This document shows positions 23,201 to 45,587 of a stretch of DNA of 64,000 nucleotides, in pieces. Made by a program: the position numbers and the translations under genes. How positions within the stretch are numbered: position 1 is the first letter of the stretch; each line of letters opens with the position of its first letter. This stretch comes from Tubiluchus corallicola (lineage: Eukaryota > Priapulida > Priapulimorpha > Priapulimorphida > Tubiluchidae), in the NCBI GenBank assembly GCA_030141605.1, contig JAQGDQ010000094.1:372001-436000 (forward strand), in the 5' to 3' direction. The notes beneath the pieces were generated by a model. It was not told the origin of the DNA, did not search any database, and worked only from the letters and a program-made list of their open reading frames with translations.

Positions 23201-26200
23201 TTATTGTTTAGCTACTGTCTTTAATTTTAACCGGGATTTTTAAATGTACCACAAAACAGCATAAACTGTACTTATCGTGAGTCTCTGTGCACACGTTGGC
23301 TAGCTAGCTTAACCTCGTCACTGTCGCTGTCGAGGCAGTAGATGGCACTACTATGCTTGCCTGAGAGATAATAATTACATAGATAAACAAAATAAGTATT
23401 TCGCTTAATAATGCAAAATTAAACTCATTGGCACTACTCCGCTTAATTTAGCAAACCTAATTGTAGAAATTTAATTAGTACGATAAAATGAGAGCACTAT
23501 TGTATAGGGCTGTCACATCTAACAATTTATGAAAAAAATGGAGTGTTTGCTTGGTCATTTCTGACATGCCTTGTATTTTATATTATCAAATTGGCATTTC
23601 TTTAATACAGCAAGAAGTCGAGCTGGCCAATCATCATGTTTTTTGCTGTTGCGTTTGGTGGACCTTGGCTAATATGGAAATTGCTCAAATCAGTGTGTGA
23701 TACAGATAACAAAGGTAAGCAACTTTGTTCAGAAACATACTTTTCTGAAGCTGAATAATGGCAAGCTGGTTAGTTACAGTTGTATGGCGTGTTTTATATC
23801 AATTACATTTTGGTACAAATTCAGTGAACTTTAGTTCCATCAATTAGGAAGTTGCACATATTAATAAAATTGCTGTATGAATGACAGTCAAACACCTGAA
23901 AGCAATGATTATTTAGGATTTGTAATAAGTACCATAGTTCAACTTCTTTGTGATATAATGTGGCAAAACAATTAATTTGGCGACATCTCAAAGAGGAGTG
24001 AGTATACCATAATTAAGCAATAGTAGTAGATGTTGTAAATGTTCTAAGAAGCATGCAACTCTTGTTTCATATTTTGTTACGCACATTTTCTGCAGATTTA
24101 AAATTGAAACAACTTTTTTAATTTAAACATAATTTTATTGGTTAAGTTTTTTTTAAAGATAAAGGCTGGGAATCTGGTAAAGGTGATCATTTTGTTGCAC
24201 GTGCAGAGTACAATTTCTTGTCTGCTCAAGAAGACGAAGTTGCATTTAGAGCTGGACAGTATTTGAATGTTGCACCAAAAGGTTTGTGCAAGTTTTCATT
24301 TTTGTGTGACAGTTCTGTGAATTTTATTTAGCTAGCTAAAGATGTGGTGTTTTACCAATTGCCTAATTTTTGTGAAAATGTGAGAACTATAATTTGTCTT
24401 CACCCTTTGTTTCATTTATATAGCAGTTAGATGGTCAAGTTGCATTTTAGATTTAATGAGTAAAGATTATTTAAACAAATCTCCTATTGATCTCTCCTTG
24501 ATCTCCTATTTTGATCATATGAATGAAATTTACATTATCTGTAGTAAACTGATTTCCAGATACATTGTATCAGAAAATGTTGTAAAAACAAACCTTGTTA
24601 TACCGCCCATCATTATAATGCCAACTTTTGGCTTTTCCAGATTTCCATAATATATCATATAGGGAATACCGCCAACGTCGCTTTTGCCATCTGTCACCGT
24701 ATCTGCTGTGCAGGAGTGTATTCTACATAATAAATCTACCCCGTTATAATGTCAGCCAAAATAAAGCATAGTGAATTGCTGCCGGAAAACAGCCGTTGCT
24801 TTGTGAAAACAGTGATCTCTGATAAAAAAACTGTTTCGGTGTTTAGATTAAAATTTAGCTAGGTTTCATAACAAGTTACTGTACAAAAGTGAATGTTGAG
24901 GTTTTGAACAAGGAACATGCATTTTAAGAATGCAAGAGTTCTAAAGTTCAGTGCTGAACTGATGTAAATTTAACACCCGTTAAAGCTGCTCAATTTATGT
25001 GTCACAGTTACTTTAGAGCCTTAATTGTCAAGTAATGTTATGTTGGACGCATGGACAGCTTGGTTGCATATTTCTCTTATCAGCAGTTGGCCAATTACCA
25101 GTCTATTTCACAAGATTGCTTCTGCATGTTGTGTTACGTAAGTTTTGCAAGGTGCCACTGTAGAATTACACCTGTTTTGTTAATGTTTCAAAAACATGCA
25201 GTATAACACATGTATTGTTGTAGGTATAATAATACTATTTATCACATACAAAGTTAACAAGGAAATAAAATCGAGGCTGCACAGTAGAATGTCTTTAATG
25301 TTTAATGAACATTGTCTTATTGTCAACCCTGCTATAACACCACATTTAGTAGTGCCCCAGACCTGGCATTATAATAATGTTTAATTGTATTTCAAATATC
25401 CATTTTTCCTGATGTTTATCCCAGACTTTTCTTTGCTCATAGAATTGCAGCCCAGGGTACGAGGATGGCTTCTTGCCAGTGCAGATGGCCAAAAGACTGG
25501 TCTTATTCCAGCAAACTACGTTAAAGTTTTGGGAAAACGGAAAGGTCGAGCAAATACATCTTCTCCAACGCAGGTAATGATGGCCACAAGTGGCTCTATT
25601 AGTAGTTATAATTATCTTTTTTCAATAGTTTATAATTCCAGCTAGGGTAAGATTCTGAACTGGGGATTGTACATGATAAAACTATTTGAATTAACTAACT
25701 CTAAAATGTATTTTCAACAAACCGTTATTATTAAATAGATACTTTCTCTGTTGCTTTAGTGTGAAAATAATATGCAAAGATTGTGAGAAAGTAGATTACA
25801 ACTAACTACTAAACAGTGGCAAATGTTGCACACGTTAAGTGTTTTGTCATTGCTGTTAATATTATTATTATTAGGACTTCGTTCTTCTGTTTGTTTTTTT
25901 CCTTTATACACTGTTGTGCAATAAAGAGTATGTTCGTTTGCGTAAGCCCAACAACAACTTTTTTTCGAAAACGAATCATTTGATTTACAGGGGTGGTCAT
26001 ATAACCTTTGTGACATTGAACAGTCTTTTTGCTGACACTTGCCTTGCCAACATTCAGTAAATACATATATTTTCTTGAGATGTGCAGGTATATTCTTACG
26101 AAAAGTTCCTGCATTTTCCACAAGCTAGATAACAGCAAACTTAGCATCTGTATTTAAGCCTTAGCAACTGCAAAAAAGAAGTCCCAAGTTCCAGAGCTAC

Positions 26201-26871
26201 TACTACATTTGCAAATGTGCATCATTTATTTTCTACTAATGGAGAAATAAAATTACTGTTTACTGTAAACATTGAGTGAGAAACGGACAGTGACCTCCCC
26301 ATTTAATATCTGTTGACATGTCGATGCGGTGGCACTATTTATCGCTCTCCCAAATTTTGTTTTTGGGAGAAGTGGTGATAAAAATGCAAAGAAGTAGTGA
26401 AGGCATGAACATAGCCATAACTGAAAATAAAACAATATATTACATTCACTGATGTACAATCAGTATAGTGATATTTGTGCTTTAATGCTTGTGTTATGTC
26501 GTCAGGTAGGCAAGGCGCATATGAGGAATCCATGACTAATGGTAATGCTGGGTTGGATCAAGTGCAGGTACAGGAGATACAAATAGGCCGACGATGTGTA
26601 TACCATGCTCATGTTAAAAATTATGATTCTCCTTTAGGCACTACTCAATGGTATTTTCTTGCAGGCTCAGCCATCAGCTTTGCAGCTGCAGCAGCCGGTT
26701 GCAAGTATCCAAAGCCCCAGTCAAGTGAACCTAGATGAATATTTTGAGAACCCATCACCAGAAAGCGACAGACCAGGAACCATGCAAGCAAGCAACACGA
26801 TCGCAGAGCTTACAGATACCCAAAGTAAAAACACTGAACTGAATGTGCTGGCAGCCGACATGCTTAAATGA
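14299..26871 (+). CDS. PEX13: Peroxisomal membrane protein PEX13 (peroxin-13)
   Basis: Docking-complex protein of the peroxisomal membrane that binds the import receptor PEX5 and PEX14. Nine exons: 14299-14381, 17646-17840, 18140-18262, 19342-19470, 22179-22361, 23611-23714, 24159-24281, 25443-25573 and 26665-26871. All have GT-AG borders and matching phases, giving 425 residues (human about 403). The start PQKPWET follows the family N-terminus. Residues of about 30-125 are Gly/Tyr/Pro-rich (SPYSTG, LYGGYGGYSG). The conserved core FARAAEENSRQAFQSIESIV leads into two membrane segments (about residues 178-200 and 240-260, the latter with GGPWLIWKLL). The SH3 domain is at about 281-345 (ARAEYNF, RGWLLASADGQKTGLIPANYVKVLG). 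The C-terminal tail is Gln/Ser-rich and not conserved. Intron 1 holds an antisense LINE, intron 4 a LINE relic and a minisatellite, and intron 5 a fold-back element. Candidate poly(A) signals are ATTAAA at 27236 and AATAAA at 27648. Confidence 0.95.
14480..17190 (-). mobile_element. 5'-truncated CR1/Jockey-type LINE in PEX13 intron 1 (antisense)
   Basis: A minus-strand insertion retains the long reverse-transcriptase frame at 14993-17182 and a 3' UTR running to about 14480. The UTR includes the GATGACC-TAC-GGTCTTTC stem-loop (14563-14596) and a run of CTA/TAG triplets (14852-14869). The endonuclease region and any ORF1 are missing, so the copy is 5'-truncated, as usual for target-primed reverse transcription. 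It accounts for most of PEX13 intron 1. Confidence 0.85.
14993..17182 (-). CDS. LINE reverse transcriptase, uninterrupted frame lacking the endonuclease
   Basis: A 729-codon frame without stops. It begins downstream of where the endonuclease would be, and the first Met is simply the first available one. Motifs in order: the HKKGDKSDPSNYRPVSLL finger block, QHGFVKGRTT, ILLDLKKAFDVV (motif A), SGVAQGSVLGPCLF (motif B), LFADDSKIW (motif C, FADD), GMQFHPNKCKVVS, and the C-terminal LRRNFKYLD-like and LKRIGLTTLAFRRLRGQLIDVY region shared by CR1/Jockey-group elements. The intact frame indicates a fairly recent insertion. It lies antisense in PEX13 intron 1, so expression from the host promoter is not expected. 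Confidence 0.88.
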   Translation of the reverse strand: MYYVHCRPFHYKSLYIVHESMCNAFSQVDWINVLNSNLTLDDMWTKFHNVYMSVVDEYVPSFYPSFYNKSSRPRPPWLTKQLLGCIKEKEKLFFDWKRRRTKLSYERYAARRNVVKNLITTARKRYERILASNCKSNPKAFWQYINALRKPKSRIHSLKNSQGILVSDSEEKAQILNDFFISVFSPNASDYEVTTVQQYPDISNVSITEEEVLYELQNLNVNKSAPDSYHPRILNECRTVLFKPIYTLLDRSFADCQLPGQWKVAQVTPIHKKGDKSDPSNYRPVSLLNTINKVTEKIMRKHIMNHLIRYNIICEEQHGFVKGRTTVTQLLQCYDAWFELKDANKPFDIILLDLKKAFDVVPHHFLFAKLKNCGITGSVLQWIVNFLENRSQCTCVDGCKSTESLITSGVAQGSVLGPCLFVVFINDLPSCVSNSLRLFADDSKIWSESDSFTSCNDLQLDLEGLCDWAVENGMQFHPNKCKVVSVGAGYEYKYKMYDASGIPAELDFSACEKDLGLLLDNKLNFKDHIAEIIKSAKRNNALIRRNFKYLDLQTFKLLYVALVRSKVEYGSSIWNSPRAYIVDPVETVQMRAFNMLPELMNLTYESQLKRIGLTTLAFRRLRGQLIDVYKYVSGVYSCDDCPVKLEVHRTARSGPILHKSRTAHKTGKYDYFSCTMPEIWNRLPCDVRTATSVNLFKSKLDRHYEHHPLKFNHRANWNMPITRMLDYIL
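19722..19903 (+). repeat. Minisatellite of about 30-36 bp units in PEX13 intron 4
   Basis: About five imperfect tandem copies of a unit resembling TTTTGCTCTAGTAACCAAAT, each followed by TTTCTAAAG. Units vary in length and in the run of T. Confidence 0.8.
20440..22035 (+). mobile_element. Decayed LINE relic in PEX13 intron 4
   Basis: The plus strand encodes a reverse-transcriptase fragment: GFRKGSP near 20467, GIFCDLSKAFDTIDH (motif A) near 20550-20594, CGVPQGSVLGPLLF (motif B) near 20690-20730 and QFTDDTTLF (motif C, altered to FTDD) near 20784. Part of the segment between motifs A and B is missing. Later C-terminal pieces are broken by stops. The 3' end is A-rich near 22020-22035. It is 5'-truncated and inactive. 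Confidence 0.8.
22508..22799. mobile_element. Fold-back element with about 93-bp arms and hammerhead-like cores
   Basis: Arms 22508-22602 and 22707-22799 are inverted copies with high identity, separated by about 100 bp of T-rich sequence. Each arm, read outward, contains CTGATGA, A, GTCC, a 4-base loop, GGAC and GAAA (plus strand 22740-22763; minus strand 22568-22545). This resembles the conserved core and stem II of hammerhead ribozymes, with one extra A. It lies in PEX13 intron 5. No ORF is present. Confidence 0.7.
26506..26567 (+). other. Possible alternative 62-nt exon of PEX13
   Basis: This segment lies in intron 8 and is flanked by a GTCAG acceptor and a GTACAG donor. It is 62 nt long, so including it after exon 8 shifts the frame and meets TGA within ten codons. 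In another frame the segment is open. It may be a cryptic or premature-stop exon, or chance. Confidence 0.25.
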
Positions 26872-29370
26872 AGTGAAATACTTATAAACACAAAGTAATG
26901 ATTACTAAATTAATGATGGTTACACACAAGAAATGAACAGTACAAAAAATACGCAGAATTAATTGTAGTTTACTATTGATCATTGTAGTATCTTCGAAGT
27001 GATTTCCTGCAACTTTCCATAATCATGCAAAAATAGAAAATGTTACAGAGCATTTTTAACAATTTTGGAAAACAAAAATTTGGGTTTGGATGTCTTTCCT
27101 CTCTAGTTTAAAGTTTTAGTAATCTGTGCGAGCTATTGGGTAATGCATGTGTCATTTTATGTAGAATGAATTTGTACAAAATGTAAATAATGATTGCAAA
27201 AATCTATTCACTGTGGCTCATTTGTTATAAATTTTATTAAAACACAATGTTTCTTAAGTTAATAATAATAATGATTGTTTTTCGATGCTTTCAAAACTGG
27301 CTAAGAACTTGTAGCAATGGCTGGGTTATATAACATGTCCAAAGCATTGCAAAAACATACCAAAAGCACGATTTTGTATTTGTGCTTTGTTACTCATCAA
27401 TACCTTAAATTTGTTTATCTTGATTTGTTTACTAACACGTTTACAGTGAAAATACAAAATAACAGTAAGTAGATATCAGCAGTTATGTATTTATCAAAGG
27501 CGGAAAAATCACTAGATTTACACACAATCTTATGAAAGGATACTAATTGTCATCTCATAAACAAAAACAAAATTCATTTTACTTTAATATTATTCAATGT
27601 TGTATTTAACTTTAATCACACTTAGGTAAGAGTGCTGCTGTGCACACAATAAACATTATGAAACTATTACATATATTGTAATTGTATCACACATAATTTA
27701 ACATCACATACATGCTATAACATTAATTAATTTGCATTTGCAACAATGAAAATGTTTTGCAGCAACGAAACAAATGACACCATTTATACTTAAAATGACA
27801 ATTTATGACTAACATTCTTGGGCAATTACTGCGTACCTTCAAGAAAGTGTATTAGATGACTATGTACAGAAAAAATCAATTTTGTTATCTATACTACAAG
27901 TAGTTAAGTAGTACCTTTACACAGTACCCTAGATTGTTTGCTAGCATCCACCTGAGCCTGATCATAAAGCATAGCTAATCGAAATTAAACGAGGGTTGGC
28001 CTTACGGGTGCGGAACCGTCCAGTTGCATAGCACTCACAGCTTTTGGGGGTTTGAAAAGAAGACTGATCTTTGCAAATATTTTTTTGCTTATGCACCTGC
28101 AATTTGTTTATATAACTGTTCGTGTTTATTTTATGTTTCATGTTTTAGTACATTCCTATTACAGAGGCTGAAAATTGTAAATTATTGATTAAATTGCTCT
28201 TTTTTGCTATTTTTACAAACTTCATTTGTGTATTTACTTTTGCTGAATATTAAGATTAAATTTAAATGTTCTATTACTAATTAAAAATCCTAAGGCCTCT
28301 TTTGATATAATTTATAGTAAGAGGTATAAATAATCTATTAGAATAAGCTATTACAGGTGCTTTTGTACAGTAAAATTTTTATGCGTTTGTTAACGATTTA
28401 CTAAAGTGGAATGACAACCACTGAAAACAATATAACTTTTGCCATAGGGTAGTCATGGCCCGCACAAGCTGTTTTGTACGGGGCCCGAAATATCTTAAGG
28501 CCGGCACTGACTAAGCACTGTTTATATTGACGACGTAGAAAACATATCCTGTCAAGAACTCCTACAATCCAGGAAATAACTTGTAATAAATAAATAAACA
28601 GACATGATGTTTTAGCACATCACTGCGAACTATATTTACTTAGACAAAAAAGAATGAAGTAGTGCAATAATCACTATATATGAATCTTTTTGGCATTTAG
28701 AATTATAAAATAATCATTAGTGAAGCACAAGAAAACTCAAAAGAAAGAGCACAAAAAGCATGAAATATTGCTAATAACAAGAAACATCATGGTAGCAGGA
28801 ACATCAGCTAAGATGCAATGAATACTACAATTTAGTATCTTTTGTGCTTTGAACATGTTTTTCAGCTGTGGATAGAAATGTGGTGTACTTTCATTTCTTT
28901 GGTGCAGTTTTATAAATTTGCCATTTTCTGTTCCTATTTTCCCAAGTACAGAAAGGTAACATACATTTGCACATGATTAACTTTTTCTCGAGGGGTGTTT
29001 CTCTCACTTTATAATAAAGTCCTAATAAGGAAAAAACAACGTAGAAGTAGTAATAACTAAAAAAGTCTGTTCTTAGTATGTTCTTACTCTCTGAAAGTGA
29101 TACAGCAAACAGATGCACAAGTGATGTACAAGTGTATAACTATTCTCATCTGCTACATAACAAAAAACATACTTCCTGCCATGAACCTTGTCAAGTGATG
29201 TAAGATCCTGTTAGGTATCAGGCATGTAAGTTTATATAACTTGTGCCAGCCCCGCCTGTAAAACATCTTTCTGCATAATTGCATACACCTGCTTGCATAA
29301 TTATAGTCTCGGGTGTTGTCAGTTGACCAACTGCACAGTTTCCTCCAAGTTAAGTGTATATTGTCCGGTG
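26872..29370. other. PEX13/NMT convergent intergenic region
   Basis: It holds the PEX13 3' UTR and the downstream flank of NMT. A possible old hAT-like element spans about 27988-28512 (left end GGGTTGGCCTTACGGG, right end CTTAAGGCCGGCACTG, imperfectly inverted). I find no other gene. The open frame at 28891-29118 has no features. Confidence 0.4.
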
Positions 29371-40293
<10,923 letters not shown>

Positions 40294-40549
40294 CATTATT
40301 CCATACAACATTACTGCCATCTGGTGTAGGAAATTTGGAGATAGAATGAGTCACTAAATCTACTGTAGAATGCACACTGTACAGATGTGACTTACGTGAT
40401 GTGTGACTGAACGTGCAGTAATTAAATTTTAGAGTTAACGGTTAACTTTATATCTTTGTAAAGGTGTAAGAAGTGGTACCAGAGCTAACGTCTTTTTTGC
40501 AGCCCTATGTTTACTTTTTATTTTAATGACATCACGCTGTAATTATCTG

Positions 40550-41337
40550 ATGGCTGCGAAGAATCTGACATTTGGGTTCTCGGTATTTGGCAATATTATG
40601 GCATTAGGGGAATTAAATGAGGTAGGTCTGAATAAAATTTATGGTAAACATTTGGGTGAAAGAGCATGGAATGTGCATATAGAGAAAACTATAGCTGAAT
40701 TATAGCGGGATTAAAAATGTAGAATGAAAAGTTAAGTAAATGTTCGACAGTAGAAAGATATAGAGATTGCAAAAGTTGTATATAATTTGAACCCTGGATG
40801 AACGATATATGGGGTGCAGAATTGCTTGTCAAAGCTAGGGTTGGTGCATTAGAAGTATTGGGAAATCTTTTGTATGCTTGGAAAGTAGATTACCGCATAG
40901 AAAAAAGGCTTTGTAAATGTGGTAAAAATATTGAAACTGCAGAACACATAATATTAAGTTGCGAATTTTACACACAGTTGAGAATCAAAGTCCCTTGGCA
41001 AGGAGCAGCTGACGAAAAATGCTTGAGATGGCTGTTATTTGGAGAGGGAAAAATTTATGCAGTCTGCCTACTGAAGGACATAATGGTCAAAAGAAGAAGC
41101 ATTGCGAATGTTTAACTTTAAAGCTGAAAAGATAAAGAGGAATATATATTTAGCTCTGCGTAATGGCGGTATAACATTTATAAATCCAAATTTTGTTTTG
41201 TGGTGCTGTAGCATTGGTGCAAGCATATGTGTGCGCCTTACGTTTTTGAGTAGAAAATTAGCCTAGTAGTACAACAATCGTTGCTACTCGCCCTGATATA
41301 TAAAAGGGATTTAGGCACCGGATGGATGGATGGATGG
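40550..41337 (+). mobile_element. LINE fragment, family 'B', plus-strand copy
   Basis: This is the C-terminal part of a LINE protein, with KARVGALEVLGNLLYAW and a C-terminal Cys-Cys-His-Cys knuckle of the form CKCG...ETAEHIILSC (40798-41115). A 3' UTR follows, ending in a GGAT microsatellite (about 41319-41337). The same sequence occurs inverted at 43297-45015. The fragment is 5'-truncated at about 40550 and broken upstream of 40798. Confidence 0.78.
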
Positions 41338-41879
41338 ACTGAATTTGAATACAATAAATATTACAGATACATATACTACAGCGCACATACGAAGTAGAGA
41401 AATACACAAATAACACCAAAGCTTATGATTTACGTCTACTGTACGTAATTACAATTCTGGTCCACTGTTAGGTCAAACGCTTTTAAATTTCACTGTTGTT
41501 TCGTTGTTTCCGCAGTGACCATTCTGTCTGGTTAGATAGGCACAAATGAATGTCACCATGCGAGACACAAGTAACGTGTCTTTACTTAATCAACTTTAAC
41601 TCTTTTATTTTGGCTAAATTTCCAGTTTGTCACCTCTTCTCTTTCATTCTTCCATTTACTATATATTTGTGGATTTTTTTACTCAATCAAATGTTCAATA
41701 TTTATTTCTGCGATCTCCACAGAGGAAGAAATCAGATTATATGGCAGCAAACTTTGATCATAATTCTTTTATAACTCATTCATTATTATTCTATTCTTTA
41801 TGAACTTTTATTCAAATAGCTGAAACAAATACTACTCAAGTCAATTTTTCATTGAGTAGTAAATTGAATTGAATTGAAT

Positions 41880-42640
41880 TGGTTGGTAATACATTTTTTT
41901 ATTACTGTACATTTGAATAGCTGCTCTGCTCTGTCGTGTCTTCTTTACTACATAGCAGACACCATAAATCTTCTTTAAACTTACTCTTATAATTACATTT
42001 TATTCATAGCATATTGAGCTTTATTTCTAATATAATTTTTGTGTTCTGGCCTCAATTTAGTGACTTTATCATGCTCATAGGTTAAGAACCTTAACTTAGT
42101 TTTTGAGCGTATCTTGTGATGTGCACTGACTTTAATGAATTTTCTTATATTCCCTTTAGCATGCTTCTTCCTGACTTCTTAAGTGTCTTTGTAGACCCAA
42201 ACTGAATAACTATATCATACTTCTTACTTAGACTTCTAACTTCTTTTATCTAACTTCCTTCTATTTTTTGTCCCACATACTTTCCATCATCTTTGGACTC
42301 TCTTGAATTTATTAGATTATGTAAGAACATCAATCTTTTGTGATCGATTCTCTGTTCAATTAGCCACACGCTTGCTTCTATTGCCATACCCCAATAACTG
42401 ACTGACACCTGTGATAATAGATTTGTAACATTTCCTTCTGAATTTTTTCTATCCTGCCCATTTCTATTTTCATTACTATATGTTGCTCGTTTATATATTG
42501 CTGTATCAGAGTATTGCACAATATGTGAAGGTAGATTATTCCACTGGATGAATGAACATGGTGCAAATGAATATTTGAAACAATCTTTTTTGAACTGGTA
42601 GCATTGAAGTTTACGCTGATGCAAATTATGGTTTTTCCTG
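41880..42640 (-). mobile_element. LINE-derived minus-strand fragments
   Basis: The minus strand at 42620-42500 reads HQRKLQCYQFKKDCFKYSFAPCSFIQWNNLP, a typical LINE ORF2 C-terminal block (shown here only as motif pieces HQRKLQ, KYSFAP and WNNLP). Downstream, 42450-42250 reads LMFLHNLINS and KYVGQKIE, which looks like the C-terminus of a different retroelement. Stops and frame changes show decay. Confidence 0.5.
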
Positions 42641-42879
42641 GTAGCTTTGGTAAATAATATATTGCTATTAATATTTACATAGCAGTCAATGAACCATGCA
42701 CAAATGTTGTAGTGCGATTTTAATTAAGCTCCATTTAAGCCATTCTGTTGAGTAGCCAGTTAATTCAATAATATTTTCGACACATATAGGTTACAAGACT
42801 AGTGAGCAAATAGTCGTCATTGTTCTTAACTGCGTTATTTATTTTTGACTATAGTTTCCACAATCCATAACTATAATCT

Positions 42880-45240
42880 GTCAAAGGGGATTTGTCAATG
42901 TTGCTAATACTGATACCTCTACTTTTTAAAGGAGACGTAAATACTAAAAAATTTCAGAGATGCCATCAGTGGAGGACATATCTAGCTAAACTATGCTGCT
43001 CCCAAAAAGCCAGTGAGGATCAATGAATTTTTCAGGATGATTCTGCCAATACTTATCTAAGCGAGCTTTGAATTTGGTTATACTGGTTGGCTCGTGGTTC
43101 CAGGAGCATATGGTTTCAGGAACATTTTTTTCTTTTGTTCCAACTTCTGCGGAGTCTCATTTTATGCAGTTTCAATGAATGTCTTCAATGGTCTTTTTGT
43201 GTCATGTATTTTTATATGCATGTCTAAAAGTGGTCTGTCTATCCCAGTTAGTGTTCTGTATATTTGTATCATGTTGTCTATTTCTAATGGCCTTCCATCC
43301 ATCCATCTGGTGCCTCAATCCCTTTTATAACGGGAGAGTAACAACATATATTGTACTTTTAGGCTGCTTTCTACTCAAAAACGCTAAGGCACACACACAT
43401 GCTTGCACAAATGCTACAACACAGCAAAACAAAATTTGGGTTTATAAATGCTATATCACTGTTATGCAGAGCTAAATATATATTCTCTTTATCCTTTCAG
43501 CTTTAAAGTTAAATATTTACGATGCTTCTTCTTTTGACATTATGTCCTTCAATAGGCAGACTGCATGATTTTTTTCCCTCTCCAAATAACAGCTATCTCA
43601 AGCATTCTTCATCAGTTACTCCTTGCCATGGGACTTTGTTTCTTACCTGTGTGTAAAATTCACAACTTAATATTATGTGCTCTGCAGTTTCAACATCTTT
43701 ACCATATTTACAGAGTCTTTTTTCTATGCAGTAATCTACTTTCTAAGCATACAGGGGATTTCCCAACACTTCAAATGCATCGACTTTGGCTTTGACAAGC
43801 AATTCTGCTCACCATGTATCATTCGTCAAGGGTTCAAATAATGTACAACTTTTGCAACCTCTATATTTTTCTACTGTTGAACATTTACTTTGTTTTTTGT
43901 TCCACATTTTTAATCCCGTTTTAGCTATAACTTTCTCTATATGCACATCCCATGCTTTTTCACCCAATTGTTTATCACAAATTTTATTCAGACCTACCTC
44001 ATTTAATTACCCCACTGCCATAATATTGCCAAACACCGAGAGCTCAAATCTATTTCCCAAATGCCTGATTCTTTGCAGCCATTTTGGTCAAAGTCTGTGT
44101 GTCACTACCCTTATTACCATTTTTTCAGTAACCGAACTTCACTTATAATTATAATTCTTTTAAAAAATTTTAGGTGAGTCTTTGTTTCTCGTTTTTCAAA
44201 AGATGAAAACCCAGCTTCACTTCTGATAGCAGCGCCACTGCATCCTTTTGCTTTCTAGAGCCATCTTACAAATTCTTCTTGTATGCTATTACATCAATCG
44301 ATTTCTTTTTGGCTGTACGTTCTGTCTACACAACCAAACATTATTTTTGGGCCTACATTTGCTTTCCAGCCTGTTCTCCCTATTTCTAATCTTGCTTCTG
44401 ATTGCATTGCCACAAATTTTACAGCACCTATGGTTCTTCTAATATCTGGTATTCTTTCTTTCCAGCTATGTTCATCTTCTATGGTTCTTATAATTACCCC
44501 GAGGTATTTTTCTCTTTCTGTTGCATGTATACTGTATAGGTACATCTCCTATGATCTTAAAAACTTTATTAGCATTACCTCCACAAAGGAGAATTGATGC
44601 ACTTGGTCACACTGAATTTCATGCCAAATTCTTTTACAAGATCATTAGCAATCTTCAACAACACCAACATATCACCTTCAAATTCTGTAATTAGCGTTGT
44701 GTCGTTAGCAATTTAAGCATGGGATCACCCTGTTTTACACCTGACTATACTTTAGATTATCCGTTCTGATGTTTCTCCAAACAAATTTGACATTAAAACC
44801 ATGGTATCATGATTTCCAAAATTCGAAAAAGGATTGCTCTGTACTTAAATGTGTCAATACTTGCCACAGCTTTTTTCTACATCTAACATCACCACCCACT
44901 TTAAAGACCAGCCCTAACTTCTTGATTGTGGATATTCTTTTTCTCATATGCTTGGAAGTAATGTAGTAGGTTTCCTTTGAGTTCTCTCTGCAAGCCTTGT
45001 CTGATCATACCTTGTCAGATGCTGTTATTACACCTGCATAGTTAGCAATGGGTCTTACCATAGATTTGTACAACTTCATCATTGTTACATGGGTGCTACC
45101 AAATACCTTCCCCTTTATGAGCATTAACTTTTGATGTGCTTTATTTGTGATATACATGATTTGTTACTTAATATCAAGGTTACTATCAGTGATAATATTA
45201 AGATCCCTTTTGGTGTGTACTTATTATTATTGCTTCTTAT
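42880..45240 (-). mobile_element. CR1-like LINE copy split by a nested LINE insertion
   Basis: The minus strand from 45240 to about 45015 reads a CR1-type RT C-terminal block (DLNIITDSNLDIK, LYKSMVRPIANYAG). The continuation appears after 43297 as LEIDNMIQIYRTLTGIDRPLLD and then TSITKFKARLDKYWQNHPEKF (43090-42990), the usual CR1 C-terminus. About 1.7 kb of an unrelated LINE family lies between the two halves, in the same orientation. Confidence 0.65.
43297..45015 (-). mobile_element. LINE family 'B', minus-strand copy nested in a CR1 copy
   Basis: Read on the minus strand it carries a degraded RT (GVKQGDP-like block near 44740, then DMLVLLKIANDLVKEFGMKF near 44650 and YLGVIIRTIEDEHSWKERIP near 44500-44430), the same C-terminal knuckle region and 3' UTR as 40550-41337, and ends in the GGAT microsatellite at 43297-43308. 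The two copies are in opposite orientation and about 2 kb apart. The many stops show it is inactive. The upstream boundary (about 45015) is approximate. Confidence 0.7.
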
Positions 45241-45587
45241 TGCAGCTCATTGTGCACTTCGTGTCAATATTTGATCAGCTCACAGTTAAAACCGTACATT
45301 TATCATAGTTAAGAGCATTAACGGGTTATCATGGTTTCAGCTATTCATTTCTTAATTTTATTTTTATTGTAGGTTTGTGGTGTGTCTTGGTATTATGTGA
45401 TGGATCTTTTGCAGAGGCAACAAAACAACATTAGCCAATTTCGTGTTTTCTACTTGGCTCAGTTGGCTGTGACTGTGTTAAAAATTTGAATCTAAACTTG
45501 GCAGTTTCTAAGTTTTATACTCCAGTTAAGTGAGTGTGGTATTAAATTTAGTGATTTTTTATTGGACTGGACAGATTCTGTTCTTAC

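Noticed and set aside
26475-26738. 87-codon ORF overlapping PEX13 exon 9 in another frame
   Set aside because: Exon 9 in the PEX13 frame joins exon 8 in phase and gives the expected C-terminus; only its 62-nt core has splice borders, noted separately.
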